64,000 nucleotides of DNA from Hydrangea macrophylla (GCA_033977485.1 CM066998.1:56138274-56202273); one strand, 5' to 3'. Shown: positions 41,310-53,727, numbered from the stretch's first letter. The notes: generated by a model not told the origin, from the letters alone. Translations and numbers: made by a program.

Positions 41310-42969
41310 GCCTCCTCATCCTGATCCTCATCCTCATCATCTTCGTCATCAAAAGAATCATCTGAATTGGACGAAGGTGAGGACTCGGAGGAAGTCGGGG
41401 TGCACCGTAGGGGGCATTGATAAATGTGGGATCATCATCAAATAGACTATCATCATCATCCGATGAATTAGAACGTGTAGGGACGGGGGCACGACGACAA
41501 TGATGACGACGGTACCAAGAACAAGGGTCATAACCAGCACGGCCGACTAGACTAGAGGGCTTGATCCTTTGAATCATAGGTCTGGGTGAGGGGTCATTTG
41601 AAGATGAACTACTATCAGAATGGTGACTTATCTCATTAGAAAGCCTATCTGGGGATGAGGGGGAGGGGGAGGGGGAGGGGGAGGGGGAGGGGGAGGGGAG
41701 ATTGGGTGGTCCATATTAGTGGGTTTAGAATGGCAATAGAGGAATAAGATGATGCTTTATGAAATTCGAGACGATAAACCTGAAAACAAAGAGAATAAAC
41801 AACTACCAATTTATTAGCATTCGTTATTAACTCAGAAAACATGAATAACTATTATCAATTTAATGATCGCGTGCATGGTTAAAAAAACTTAAGTGCTTGT
41901 ATCAATGCACGTGAGAAAACATTATTATGCTACTGTTGATTCAAAAATGGTCAGCATCTCTCCCAAACCTGAACATCAGTGATTTCCTGTCAAGTAAAAT
42001 GGGAGGTGAGACACTTTTCCTTTTTAATTAACTAAAGAATACAACAATGTTCGTTAAAAGTGCGGTACTGATTAAAGTGGTAGCAACAATCGACAATAAG
42101 TGCAACCATCAAAATAACCATTCACGCAGAACATTAACCAATAATACTAAAAAGTACAGTATGAAACAAGTAATAGCAGGATATCTAAACTAAATCAAAA
42201 AGAAATAGCGCAGAAAGGAAAATAATAAGTACAGACCCACAAGAAAAATAAAAGTGCAAAAAAGTAAACTATGCCGGTAGTAGCCAGATACATCATCATC
42301 CTAAAACAAGAAATAGAATAAGAATAAAAAAAATAAATGAAAGAATGTACAAGCCAGTGTCTGATAATGTCCAAAACAACCCATCAAATACATGAAAAGA
42401 TAAAAATGAGTCCGAACATAAACCTCCTAATCATCATTACCCTTTACTAGTATCAACTCTAGCCCAGACCCTCCATGACCATCATCGTCTCCATCACCAT
42501 CATCATCATCACCATCTCCACCCTCAACACCCTCTTCCTCACCAGCCTCTATAGCAACCTATGGCTCAGGGCATGGAAATACTTACTGGTAGGCAGCCTC
42601 GCCCTGTGCCAATCTCCTCCAACTATTGGGATGTGCTAATTGGAAGTAGGAATGCATTTATGATTGGAGCCTGAGGGTCTCATCGTAGAAAGAGTAGATG
42701 TCGCAGTATGTCCAAGCATAAGACATTTCCTCTAGCAGAGGTGGACACTGTGCTTGTCTCTCTCGGCACGCCTGCGCCTGATCCCTGGCCTTCCCCACCT
42801 TCAAAACTAGTCGCTTAAGGCTCAACTTCTAGTCACTAGAAGCGAACTCCAGAATGTAGCGGACAATGAGCTCGTCGGGAGGAATAGGGAAGGCTTTAGC
42901 TCTAAGGATCATTGTGATGGTCCATGGATAGGGCAGTCGTAGGATGGACTCACTAGCGCCATTGATGGT
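41310..42969 (-). pseudogene. Decayed coding remnant of unknown family, flanked by LTRs
   Basis: Two minus-strand patches read like protein. 42960-42440 reads RAKAFPIPPDELIVRYILEF, LKRLVLKVGKARDQAQACRE and EEMSYAWTYCDIYSFYDETLR with stops, followed by an acidic GDGDDDDGDGD run. 41580-41310 reads NSSDDDDSLFDDDPTF then, after a frameshift, SDDSFDDEDDEDEDQDEE. I do not recognise the family. Its 5' end is cut at 42969 by the Athila LTR and its 3' end at 41310 by the probable Copia LTR. 41700-42430 between the patches shows nothing clear. Confidence 0.4.
41656..41699. repeat. (GGGGGA)n microsatellite
   Basis: Seven near-perfect GGGGGA units within the minus-strand remnant. Confidence 0.9.
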
Positions 42970-43373
42970 TGACAAACACTGAATATTGCACATTCATGTG
43001 CCAATATAATAAACATAATGCTCATTTAATCCCCTAAATCCCTAGTTTTACATGCATATTTGAATTAATATAAATTAATGATGATGTCACTCAAATGCGT
43101 GTAATTATGTATTTTTACATATTTTATATGTTTAGGTGAAAATGAAGTAAAATAAAGGGAAGGAAAGAAGTAGCAACCACACTATAGCATTTCTAATACA
43201 TTATGTTAGTAAAAAATGTGAATAGTAACAATGTTAGAAAGTTTGAAAAAACAAACAAGCAAAAAAAAAAAAGAAGAAGAAGAAGAAGAAAACAAAAAGA
43301 AAAGAAGAAGGTTTGAAAACGTTGTCATGCATTGACAACTGTGTACACATATGTATTATTTTTTTCTTTCTTT

Positions 43374-43378
<5 letters not shown>

Positions 43379-43418
<40 letters not shown>

Positions 43419-43445
43419 CCTCTCTCCCTCTCTCTCTCTCTCTCT
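43379..43445. repeat. (CT)n microsatellite in the Athila LTR
   Basis: CT runs interrupted by short C-runs. The overlapping short frames on both strands are artefacts. Confidence 0.9.
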
Positions 43446-44810
43446 TAGTATCTGCAGGTTTGTCAAAGAGACTATCAGAAGACGAGCAGAAGGAGGAAGA
43501 AATTTGCGCAAGAAGGCTTGGCGAAAATTGGGCGAGATTCTCATTTCCCCTGTTCATGACGAATGCAGTGATGATTTTCATCTCATAAATCATCTATAAA
43601 TAGAAGGGAGCAGAAGCCAAAGAAACACAGCACTTAGCAATACAACTCACACACAGAGAAATTATAATACGCACTATCATAGAGAGAATAGTTTAAGGAG
43701 GTCATCATGTGAGCACTTCATATTGTCCATAGAAGTAGGAACCTTTGGTATTTCTTTGCTTTTTCTAGTTCTAATAGTTGCAAAATTTTACTTTTATGTA
43801 ATTGATGATTTCATGTTAAAAAATATGTAACAAAACTTTGTGTACTGCATTTCTCAAATTAAAATATTTGTTTTCTTGTACAACCTTTGTCAATTTGTAG
43901 TAGTAAAATAGTCCTATTTAAAATTTAGATTTAATATTTTTAGTCTAGTAGTACTTATAGTTGTCCCCTAAAATATTTTGAAACCCCAAATTTCCAATTT
44001 TTATAGCAATATTTCCATTCACTAGAAGACAGATTTTGCAAGTAAATGCCAGATTTCTTAGCCACGTAGTTGTTATAATCACCTACTAAAGTCCCATGCA
44101 AGCACACCATACCCATATTCTACTCCCAAATTAGAATAGAATTTGGTTTGGCCTTACTTGTGTTCTTGGAGTTCAACCACTGTGACCCCACAAGAAGTAA
44201 AAGTCAAAGGTTTAGTATTTTATTTTTGGTTCAGTATTTTCATTTATTTAAATTTTATTAGCCTAATTGTATTAAACTTTGTTAGTTTACAGATTCCACA
44301 AATTCAACCCCAACACATGTTAAGTGAAGAAAAGAATATATTAATATTATATTTCACCCTTACCTTAGTTTTATAACTTTAATTTTAATTGGACAGTGAT
44401 TGTGTGCATCTATTTAAGTTATCGTTAAATGTTATTTGGAAGACAGTTTCAATTCTAAAATGGTAGGCTAAAACTTTAATTGGGAATATGCAATAAAAAC
44501 TTAGAAACACAGCTTTTGTACACTAATCTTAAATGGAAAAATTTATCTAGATGGTTTGTTTTTCCATTTATGGCAAAAAATATCTATATATCTATAGTTT
44601 ATGACCATTTAACATGTTTATAGACTATGACTATATTGGACATCAAAAGATTATATATTTGAAATAATAAAATAATTGTGTGGATTGTCAAACTATGCCT
44701 TTTGTGATAAAAACACCTAGCATACTCAAACAATTCATATGACAAACTTTATATTTTAAATATGTGTATATATATATTTCTATCCATTAATGGACAGACA
44801 ATTGTGTAGT

Positions 44811-44885
44811 GGCAGAGTGGTGGGGATTGGGCGCCGAATAACCCACGTCCGCGACGGGTCACGGTTCGAACCTGGCTACTTCCCA
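44811..44885 (+). other. tRNA-like sequence in the Athila LTR
   Basis: GTAGTGGCAGAGTGGT (A box) and GGTTCGAACCTGG (B box) lie about 50 bp apart, as in a tRNA. The acceptor and T-stem pair only partly, so it is a degenerate tRNA or SINE head rather than a working tRNA gene. TTTATTTTT, a possible pol III stop, follows at 44895. Confidence 0.5.
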
Positions 44886-45513
44886 ATTGCTTCTTTATTT
44901 TTCATTAAACCAAACGACGTCGTTTCATATCAAACCTGACACACTTGATATGACCTCAACTAGTGTAAGTTTATTTTTAAATAAAAATTCACTCTGTTTA
45001 GAAATGCCAAATTCTTTACAAATGCACAAAAGTTGTGTGATTTAGTGTTGGTTTGCATATTCGCAATTCATTTAAATCATTTCTTCCAAGTTAATTAATA
45101 TTTTCTGCATTTAGATAACTTAAATTAAATATTTGTATTATTTCCATCTTTCGTTATAATAAAATCCCAAAAGTTTATCTCATGAAAATCTAGCTTTTAT
45201 TTAATTTTCTTCATTTTTTTTACTAGTATCTTAGTTAATTTATTTTGCACTGTTAAAATATTTACCGTAAACTGTTAAAAAAATAGCTTTTAATTAGTTT
45301 TATTGCAAAAATATAAAAACTAGTAGTTTAGTACAAGTCCCAAAAATCCATCATCTTTTATTTTCTTCTTAGGGACAAAATAGTGACTGCCTATCTTTAT
45401 AAAATTATTTTCCGTTCCCTGTGTGTTCGACCTAGTCTTCCAGAACTTTATTACTTGTACGATCACCTACACTTGGGTGTTGATAAGAAAATTCGTTACT
45501 AGGATGTCGTCAA

Positions 45514-45536
45514 GTTTTTGCGCCGTTGCTGGAGAA
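45514..45536 (+). other. Primer binding site of the Athila element
   Basis: TTTTTGCGCCGTTGCTGGAGA resembles the tRNA-Asp site TGGCGCCGTTGCCGGGGA, with one base lost and two substitutions. It stands directly after the LTR end. Confidence 0.65.
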
Positions 45537-46094
45537 CGGTTAAAAAAAATATAAATAAATGAAGTTGGGTTTAAGACTATTTCTCCCACTCTATCTATAT
45601 CTATATATTTACTTCTTCTATCTTATAAATAATTTAGTTTTCTTTTTAAGAAAAAAATAATGATAACATAAAAAAAAAACTATATATAATTTTTCCTTGT
45701 GAAAAATATATAAATAAATATATATATATTTATAAGTATGTACGTGTCTATCTAAAAAAAAAGCATATATTTATATACATATATAAGCCTATCTTCTAAA
45801 AAAATATAAAAAAAAAAAATATATATATAAATATATATATATAAAAATTAAAAATATAAAATAAAAAAAAGAGTTCATTTATTTAGCTAATAATAATATA
45901 TGTATCACTTAGTTTTTCTTTTACTTCACATGTCCTTAGATACTATTGAAGCTTTATGTCAAGTACCACATAATTCTAATATTTCTAATGATTCATCTAG
46001 TATACAGTTTCCTAGAATCACGGCTGAAATTGAAGGCATGGAAGGAATAACTGATGATACTCATATTGAATATGGGGATAATATACCACAATCT

Positions 46095-46935
46095 ATTTTA
46101 TCAGAGCGTGAGCGATGATCTATTTATCCCAGAACAAATCATCACTCCTTCCTGCATCACTCTACCTAGACATATTGGAAACTTTAATTTTGAGCATATA
46201 ATGCTACTATGCTTACCAACTTACCACGGAATTAAGAAAGAATACGCTTATGTTCATTTCGTGAATTTGAAGAAGTTTGTGATACGTTTGCTGATCAAAC
46301 TTGTCCTGAGATAATCTATCTCAAACATTTCCCTTTTTTTCTTTAAAAGATGAAGCTATATCTTGGCTTTTTATCCCTCCATCCTGGATCTATAACTTCA
46401 TGACAAGATATGAATGAAGCTTTTCTAAATGAATTCTATCAAAAAAAAATTTAACTTATAACTTGATGCGAGAATATAAACTTTTCACTCAAAAAGAGAA
46501 GGAACCATGCCTTGAAGACTGTGAATTTTTTTTATAGATCTCCTACAAACTCGTCCACATCATAGATTTAAAAAATGGCGTATAATTAATTTTTTTTATG
46601 AAACATTAGATCCAGAGTCAAAGGAAATAATTAAAGCCATGTATCAAGGGGAATAGTTTAAAAATGCTGACGAAGCTGAATCATACTTTGATTGGCTTGG
46701 CGAAGACACTCCACAATGGGAAAAAGAAGAAATTACTAGGAAAGAAAAGGCTAAAAGTTCATAGCAATAACAAACAGAAGATGAATTAGTAATAAAAATT
46801 GAAGAATTAGCTCGCAAGCTAGTAGCTCTTAAATTGGAAAAAGCTAATCCTCCTCTATCTAAAAAGAAATTAGAACTTTGTAGTACATGTGATATGATGG
46901 GGTACTCTACAAAAAAAAATGTCTTAATACTCATG
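46095..46935 (+). pseudogene. Athila gag, decayed
   Basis: In shifting frames one can read HIGNFNFEHIMLLCLPTYHG, LADQTCPE-like ADQTCPEI, FSLKDEAISWLF, EYKLFTQKEKE and DPESKEIIKAMYQGE, the order of a retrotransposon gag capsid. ELCSTCDMMGYSTKK follows, a zinc-knuckle-like segment. Many stops and frameshifts break it. It then joins integrase sequence at about 46940 with no protease or reverse transcriptase between. Confidence 0.65.
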
Positions 46936-46939
46936 TTTA

Positions 46940-47784
46940 TCAAAGATTTACCCCCGCGCAAAAAGTTCTATTATATAACTCAAAACTACATCTTCGTAAA
47001 AGAAAAATAAAATCTCGATGGACTGGTCCATATATTGTAAACAATGTTTATCCTTATGGAACTATCGTGATTGAGGACCCTAAAGATGGAAATAGATTTA
47101 AAGTTAGTAGATATAAATTAAAGCCATTCTTAGGAGATTTTGATGTGGGGTCCATCCCCATGTAATCAAAAGAAATACAATTTCTTTTGTGATATACTAG
47201 CCTTACGTAAATGATCACGGGTTGATAAGCTTCTTAGTACAGAGACAATCCAAAAGGTAGTTGGATTGGATAATGGAACATGTGTGTTCATCATGACCAA
47301 AGGTGGCATGAATAAGGAGTCTTGATGTGAAGGTTACGTACGGTTGGGTATGTGGCTTACATGATATATAACTCTTCATCAAAGTTGCCAGCCATGTGCA
47401 TGCGTGTACATAGAAGTATATATGCGTGTGATATATATATTTTTAGGAGATACACACTCGGCTAGGTGTCTTGTGAGAGAAAGAAAATATTGTGAGGGAT
47501 TTTCTTTTGGAGTATTGAGTGTGGGAGTACAAGGGGGGTTGGGTTATGTGACTTAATTCAACAAGTGTCTTGTACAAATTAATTCTCAATATTAAAGGAA
47601 ATATTTCTTGGGTGTGGACGTAGGCAGGGTTTTGCAGAACCACGTAGAGTTTTCTTGTGTATTTTTCTTTTCTTTTTCACTTGTTATTTTCTTTTCATTG
47701 TGTGTTTGTTTAATTCCGCTGCGTAAATCTCAACATTTGAAACTGAGTTGGAGACCTTTCCTTTGAAGGACCCCAACTATGATA
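46940..47784 (+). pseudogene. Athila integrase C-terminus, split by a solo LTR
   Basis: FTPAQKVLLYNSKLHLRKRK, RWTGPYIVNNVYPYGTIVIE and RFKVSRYKLKPFLGDF form an uninterrupted Athila-type integrase tail to 47143. After the solo LTR (47144-47735, TTTGA duplicated) the same frame resumes with ETELETFPLKDPNYDNS and stops at about 47782. Everything between the gag zinc knuckle and this tail (protease, RT, RNase H, integrase core) is deleted. Confidence 0.75.
47144..47735 (+). repeat. Solo LTR, Copia-like (592 bp), with 5 bp duplication
   Basis: It starts TGTGGGGTCCATCC and ends TTCCGCTGCGTAAATCTCAACA, an end typical of Copia LTRs. TTTGA is duplicated at 47139-47143 and 47736-47740. No internal domain exists, so it arose by LTR-LTR recombination. 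Confidence 0.85.
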
Positions 47785-47918
47785 ACTCTTAATTTCATAA
47801 ATCGTGAGTAGAATTGTACATAGTAGGAATTTTATTTTAATTTTAATTTTTTTTCTTACTATTTAATATTTTCCAGAAATTATAACATATTATCTGATTC
47901 TACAGGAAACACCAAGAT

Positions 47919-48648
47919 ATGGATCAGCCCTAACATGGTAAATCTATTATAGAAGGTGCAAACTCAGGTTCAGACCGACCTAGCTCATCCAATATAAGTA
48001 TCAACTATCCATTAGAGGGCAGAACTCTGTCAGTTGATGATACACCCCCCAAGATTTGAATATTTAGATTCTGACAATGAGGAGATGTTTTATGCTAATT
48101 ACAGTACTAGTCAATTGATAAATGAACTTACGGACCACAATTACCCACCTTTAGAAGATCCTAGCCAAGATCCACACTAGGAACCAGTATTTTATGGATT
48201 AGATGACTGGCAAAATATTAGCACAAACTACGATGAATGGGAACAAGCTCAATATGAGGTGTTCCAAGAATTATATCATGAATATGAAGAAAGTGAATGG
48301 GAGCGATACCTAACATCCTTAGAGCAATTCTCCATTTATGATGAAAATGACATTATATTTGGATGGGGACATTTATTAACTAGAATTGTTAATGGAGAAA
48401 TGTTAAGGTACGTCTTCTAGAGGAATTGGTTTTTTTACCTACTCAAATGGGGGACATCTCAAATCCCTGTCTTTATTGAACAATTCATTCCTCAAAGAGT
48501 CATTGTCAGTTATGATATATTCATGAAAATAACACTATATGCTGATCCCAATGTATACGGCCATGACACCTACTTGAGGTTTCGAGACTACTGTCCTAGA
48601 CCTCTAAATGATCATCTTTCATGGGCAATAACCCCAAGCGATGTCTAG
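47919..48648 (+). pseudogene. Extra ORF of the Athila element, acidic, unknown function
   Basis: From ATG 47919 the reading is MDQP, a stop, then HGKSIIEGANSGSDRPSSS to SVDDTPP. After a shift in a C run it is FEYLDSDNEEMFYANYSTSQ, then WEQAQYEVFQELYHEYEESE, ending at a stop 48646-48648. Three internal stops (47931, 48178, 48418) and one frameshift interrupt about 240 codons. It lies where Athila elements often carry an env-like or extra ORF, but I see no membrane segment and no known domain. Confidence 0.55.
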
Positions 48649-49129
48649 ATATGTTAAGAAATTCCTGTCTTTATTATTATTGTAATTGCACTTTTCTTTT
48701 TGATTGTATATATAAAGAAAAAAAAAATTCATCACTATGTTTTAAATATCAGAACCACTTGTACATATTATTTTATGAGTTTTGATTTTTATCATGTCTT
48801 ACAAATCTCAAATACTGCTATCTAATAAATGTACTAAATTGTATGTTTAAACTATCCCATTACAATCCAAATAAAAAGGCACACCAGAAGTATTACATGT
48901 TTAAAAGCTATATTACTAAAACTGCCAGATAGCAAAATTTGAATACAAGATCGATCCTTTGAAACTGCAGTTCAAAAGATCAATTGTACAGTAATTCTTG
49001 ATAACTTTATCTCAACATAGTGATAGTACATTTATTTTTATATGTATAAGTTAATTTTGTCATTATTATCCTATCTTTTCTTTGTAAATTTCTTTTTATT
49101 ATAGGTGTTATCCTTGGCTTCTTTTTCTC

Positions 49130-49175
49130 ATCTCATTCATTGAGGACAATGTCAGACTCAATTGGGGGGGACGGT
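49130..49175 (+). other. Purine/G-rich motif after the extra ORF
   Basis: TTGAGGACAATGTCAGACTC then AATTGGGGGGGACGG. Similar GAGGACAATG...GGGGG phrases follow coding regions in Athila/Tat elements in my experience, possibly a second polypurine tract. Confidence 0.4.
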
Positions 49176-49267
49176 TTCACGATTAACTCCGGTTTGTTTA
49201 TTTTATCTTTATTTCTTTAAAAATTTTTTAATCTTTTAGAAAGAGATACACTGAAAAAGAGAAAATG

Positions 49268-49478
49268 ACTATATATAAGGCTTTAAACCCTAAGAAAAAA
49301 CTTTTTCCATCTCTCTTTTTCCTTTCTTTTTCCTATTCCTCTCCCACTGCGCTCTTTCTTTCTTTCTCTCTCTCTCTCTCTCTATCTCTTTCTCGTCTCT
49401 GCCACTCTCTCTCTCAATCTCCATTTCTTTGTTTTCTTCGATCTAAAATCAAGATCCACTCTATCGATCACTAAAGGT
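49268..49478 (+). promoter_or_regulatory. Candidate internal promoter and leader in the Athila element
   Basis: CTATATATAAGGC at 49270-49282 is followed by a CT-rich leader and a good splice donor (TAAAG|GTAAGA at 49476). A possible second exon, 49634-49711 (TTGTAG|GTACCC ... AGACAG|GTGATA), follows. The arrangement is gene-like, but no confident coding exon was found. Confidence 0.35.
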
Positions 49479-49711
49479 AAGATCTATAATCTAGAGAAAA
49501 GCTTGATTTTGATTTTATTTAGTTTTTTTTTTCTTTCTTTTCGATTTCGGCTTAAATCTTAAATTTTTAGTTTTTTTATTTTTATTTGCTCTCTTTTCCA
49601 TTATTTAACAAAAATATAATGCATATGTTGTAGGTACCCACTCAGCAAAGAAGCTTGGAAATACCACTCGATCTACGGCCCTACCAGGTTCTTATATTTC
49701 CAAGAGACAGG

Positions 49712-52389
49712 TGATATTTTCCATTTCTTTACAAAATTTTTTTTTGAAAAAATGGACGACTCGCTAATTATCGGTGTTATGAATTTTGAACTTTGCCTTA
49801 TTATTATCCTAGCTCTTGCTATTTTAGTGCTGCGTTGCCGCTGTTAAAAAAATGAATGACACACAAGTCACCGCCCTTATAATTTATGAAGTTTATACCA
49901 TAATTCTTCTTCTTATTATTGTTGTAATGATGCATTGTCTTAAACTTTGTTAAAAAAAAGAGAGAAAAATGTCTTTTTTAGTTTTCGATTTTTTTTTATA
50001 TATAAAAAAATATATGTAATTCTTCTTTATAAGTTTTCTATTCTAAAAAAAGAAAAAAATATAAATTTTATTTTTAGTTTCTGAATATATATATATATAT
50101 ATATATTTCTTAATATAAAATTTTTAGTTTTTAAATAAAACTCCAACTCACCCCTTCTAAGCTCTCTTTAATTAGATCTTAGTTGATAGTTGGAAGGAGT
50201 GGAGGGTTGAGTCTAGCCTCTCTTGTTGGCTGAGAGTATAAAAAATGATTTCCACAGTCGATGACAAGACGTTAATGGGTCGCTCACTTGTTTCTGAGCA
50301 GAAGAAACCCTTTGCTGGTACTAGCCTTTATGCCATCAAAATTAAGGAAAGCTAAAAGGGTAGGATGGTGTTTGAATTATTATAGAGAAAAATGTCCTGG
50401 TTTAGTTGTTCATAATGACACATCTTATAAAGTTTACTACTGTTACAAAAGACAATTCAAATCAAAACAAAAGAAAATTTTGGTTGAGAAAGAGGACTGG
50501 ATCCTTTGATACCCAAATAAAATTTGTTTTTCCATCCCTCATTTCTTTTGATTTTGATTTTTTGTTTTTAAATTTATTTTCAATAATTTTCAGCAGGTCA
50601 GATTTTAAAATGATCCTACGTGTACATCTGGCTTTCATTAGCTGGTTCGATATGAGTAATTTACATGATCCCAACATCACTAGATATATCTAGTGCGGTG
50701 AAGGACTCTAGAGGTAGCGAAAAATTATGTAAAGCCAAAGTTATCTCCTAGCCTCTTACTGATGTTTTTAGCTTGCTAGTGATTCTAGACCCATCTCTTT
50801 TACTAGAGGTGGATGGGCGATCGTGACAACTTGGACGCTCCGGATTGTATAGCCTCTTTTGTATAGGTGCAGAGGATACTAGTCGCACCATATATGTATC
50901 CAACCTAGTGGATGCGCTTAGGATTTTGCAGAAGTTTTTCTTTTACTTCTATATAAGATAAAATTTGACACGATAATATTATTTTGGGTATGTTAATAGC
51001 ATGCAACACATTGTCACATGTTTAACTATTTTCAAATGCTAGAAACTCTTTAAACTTTAAACATTTTAAAACAGTGTGAAAATATTTACTGAATCTAAAT
51101 AGATGAGTAAACATAAACTATACAGTTTAAAGACAAGTAGTGGGAACTAATTAACCCATGTGAGCTTTTGTGCCAATCTTCTTTTATGAGGGTTATTGTT
51201 ATTTTTAGTCTCATTCTTTTTATCATATCACTCGTTAAAAGTCTCATTATTTTTCTTTTTCTTTGACTGATCATTAGAAGAGAACGTTCATGATTTACCA
51301 TTAGAACTTCTAAATTACTTGAATGAACAAAGTCAATCTATTTTGAAAATGATTTAGGCCATCTTTTCTTTCAAATGCACCCCCTTCACCTAATATTGCC
51401 TTATTCTCAGTTCTCTCCAAATCATGACTTGCTCCACGTGGGAGTACAAACCTCACTTCTATATCCAGGTATGTGATTGGACTGTAATGATATTGCAAGA
51501 AGTGGTAATGAACGAAAGGAGTTGATTTCACAAAAAAAAAAATGAGAAACTGAAAAAAAAAATAATAATAATAAAAAAGAGATGGTACAAATGATATAAA
51601 TGATAAAAAGAAGAGGTTGGAATGAATTGCGCAAACACTCCAATCACATGCTTAGAACAAATACATCCCAAATCCCCTACTCATCTTAATCAAAGTCCTA
51701 ATGATTTAAAAGAAATTGATTTTTAAATTTAAGTGATAAGGATGTTCTCCATGATAGATCGCTCTTTTAATGCTAAGTATTCTTTCATGAGACTTATTGT
51801 ACTCCAAATGCTTATATAACGAGTCATCAAAATGGAAGCAATTTCTCTATCTTTGCTTCCCTACCAAGTGAGATGTTCTCTAAACCGGTTTCTGAGAGTT
51901 TCTCATTAAAAGAGTGAAATCCCAATGAAATTTGAGTTAAAACTATAAATTTTATGACTGTTAATAGTTATGTAAACTTTGAAGTTAAGATCAGTTGCTT
52001 AACTTTTCAAGTACATGCTGTAAGTTTAAAGAGTGTAAAAAATACTACCATTGACAAACTGTGAGTATATGTGTTACATTACTATTACATACTTGGAAAT
52101 TTCATTTTATTATCAAATTTAATCTTATCTGTTGTAAAAGGAGAAAATCTACCTTTATTTTTATTTTACTTTATTTTTGTGGGTATATTCACTGCAAACC
52201 CTCATGAGACAACACTCGTTCACTAGGGGTAACCTAGGGGTTTAATGGCTTGTTGCATACGTTAAATGCAATCGTGATTCCTGCGACAGTGAGTTAGGTT
52301 TTATTTTCCTTAGTTTATTCCTACTTTTTAATAAAACTTTTAGAACATTTTTTCTTTCACTTCATTGCTAGGGACTCGCAATAAGCTAG
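49712..52389 (+). other. Athila 3' region with coding-like remnants, no identified gene
   Basis: 50244-50360 reads MISTVDDKTLMGRSLVSEQK... to a stop, and the overlapping frame 50340-50509 reads KRVGWCLNYYREKCPGLVVH..., possibly one shifted ORF. No known domain was recognised. The remainder is AT-rich with TA repeats (50087-50107). Confidence 0.35.
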
Positions 52390-52399
52390 TTGAGGGGTG

Positions 52400-52429
52400 T
52401 GACAACCACCGAATATTGCACATTCATGT
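52400..52429 (+). repeat. Start of the Athila 3' LTR (left part)
   Basis: TGACAACCACCGAATATTGC follows the purine tract TTGAGGGGTG. After 30 bp it is cut by the Tekay element and resumes at 63709. Confidence 0.85.
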
Positions 52430-53096
52430 TGTAATAACCTGCATTTTCATTTATTTGCATTGTCATATTTAATATTCATTGTCTGCTTTTATTTAATTAC
52501 AATTCGTATGTTTAGAATTTATTTCTTGCTTTATTTCATATTTGAAATTCTTATTGGGGCCAAACTGTAATTTTTTTCAAAATTAGTAATACCTGTGTTG
52601 GATTTCAAAACTGTATTTCAAAACGGTGGAAATATTTTCTTTTGACTCAATCAGTATTTTTATAAAACCAGAAAACCATTTCCTACGTTAAAATGAATTT
52701 TCTGTATTTTTGTGACGAACTCCGCGCCGCGAAAATACCAGTTTACTTTCAAAACTGTCCGCGCGGTGCTAAACTTTCACAAATTTTAGGAAGTGATGTA
52801 AAGTGTGATTGGACTTATGCTTTTTTTTTTCCATTTATGGAAACAAATCATTGTCTTGTGCCTTGTTTGGATGTATCTACTTTGTGTATGTTAAACTTGT
52901 GCCAAAAGCTTTCATTCGCAAACAACCCAAGCTTGGACCCCTACATGCCTACTTGTCCCTTGACTCAACTGGAGAGTCTTATAATCTGTGTAAGTAAATC
53001 ATATATGTATATACTCATCTCCTAAATTAGGAAATTGAAAAACAATTCATTTTGTTGAGTACATTAGGAGCTACTTGTGCTCCAAGTTCTTGTAGC

Positions 53097-53106
53097 TTTA
53101 TATAAG
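53097..53106 (+). promoter_or_regulatory. TATA box of the Tekay LTR
   Basis: TTTATATAAG is followed about 30 bp on by CACAAATTTACACACC, a plausible transcription start. It is the same in the 3' LTR. Confidence 0.6.
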
Positions 53107-53727
53107 CACACATAGCTCACAAATTTACACACCACAGTTTCAGCACAGAGAGAATAGAGAGAGCTTGAGAGTTAATTGCTGAAATTTTTAGAAGAGAAAG
53201 CTCCTACTCCTCCATTGCCAAAGCTTGGATTAATTTCTTAAAGGCTTATCTTTCTTAACGAATCTCTTTGCTTTTGATCAAGTGAGTTTTATTAACTCAC
53301 TAAAAATGTATTTCATACCTATTTACTGCTTATGTAGATATGATGGTGATTCCACCATTGTTAATTACAAATTGAAGCTTGAAGCTCAAAATACGAATTT
53401 TTCAAACTCAATCAAAATCTGTTTTGATAGATGATTATGAAAGATTATAGTACATATAGACTATGATTGAAGTTTTAGAGCCTAGTTTATTCATATAAGG
53501 AAGTATATAAGAAATTAAGTTTTGACAACTTTTAATTTTTCATAAAATTGGAGAGCTATGGTTTGAATTATGTTAAATTGATTACATATTCTTAATCCTT
53601 ATTGAAAAACAAAGAGATCCATATATAACATGATGTGTATACTAACAGTTCTGAAAATGGGTCAAAAAGACCCTGAATTTCTGAGACTGAGCAGTTCTTA
53701 CGAAGAAGATGAAGCCTCTGCTTCATC

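Larger units (their letters stand above)
42970..45510 (+). repeat. 5' LTR of the Athila element
   Basis: It starts TGACAAACACTGAATATTGC, which recurs at 52400 (TGACAACCACCGAATATTGC), and 43000-43290 matches 63709-64000. It contains a CT microsatellite (43379-43445), a TATA-like CATCTATAAATAGAAGG at 43590 and a tRNA-like segment at 44811-44885. Its end at about 45510 is placed just before the primer site. Confidence 0.75.

Noticed and set aside
44811..44885. Functional tRNA gene
   Set aside because: T-stem pairs in only three of five positions and the acceptor stem in about five of seven, so it is likely a pseudo-tRNA or SINE head.
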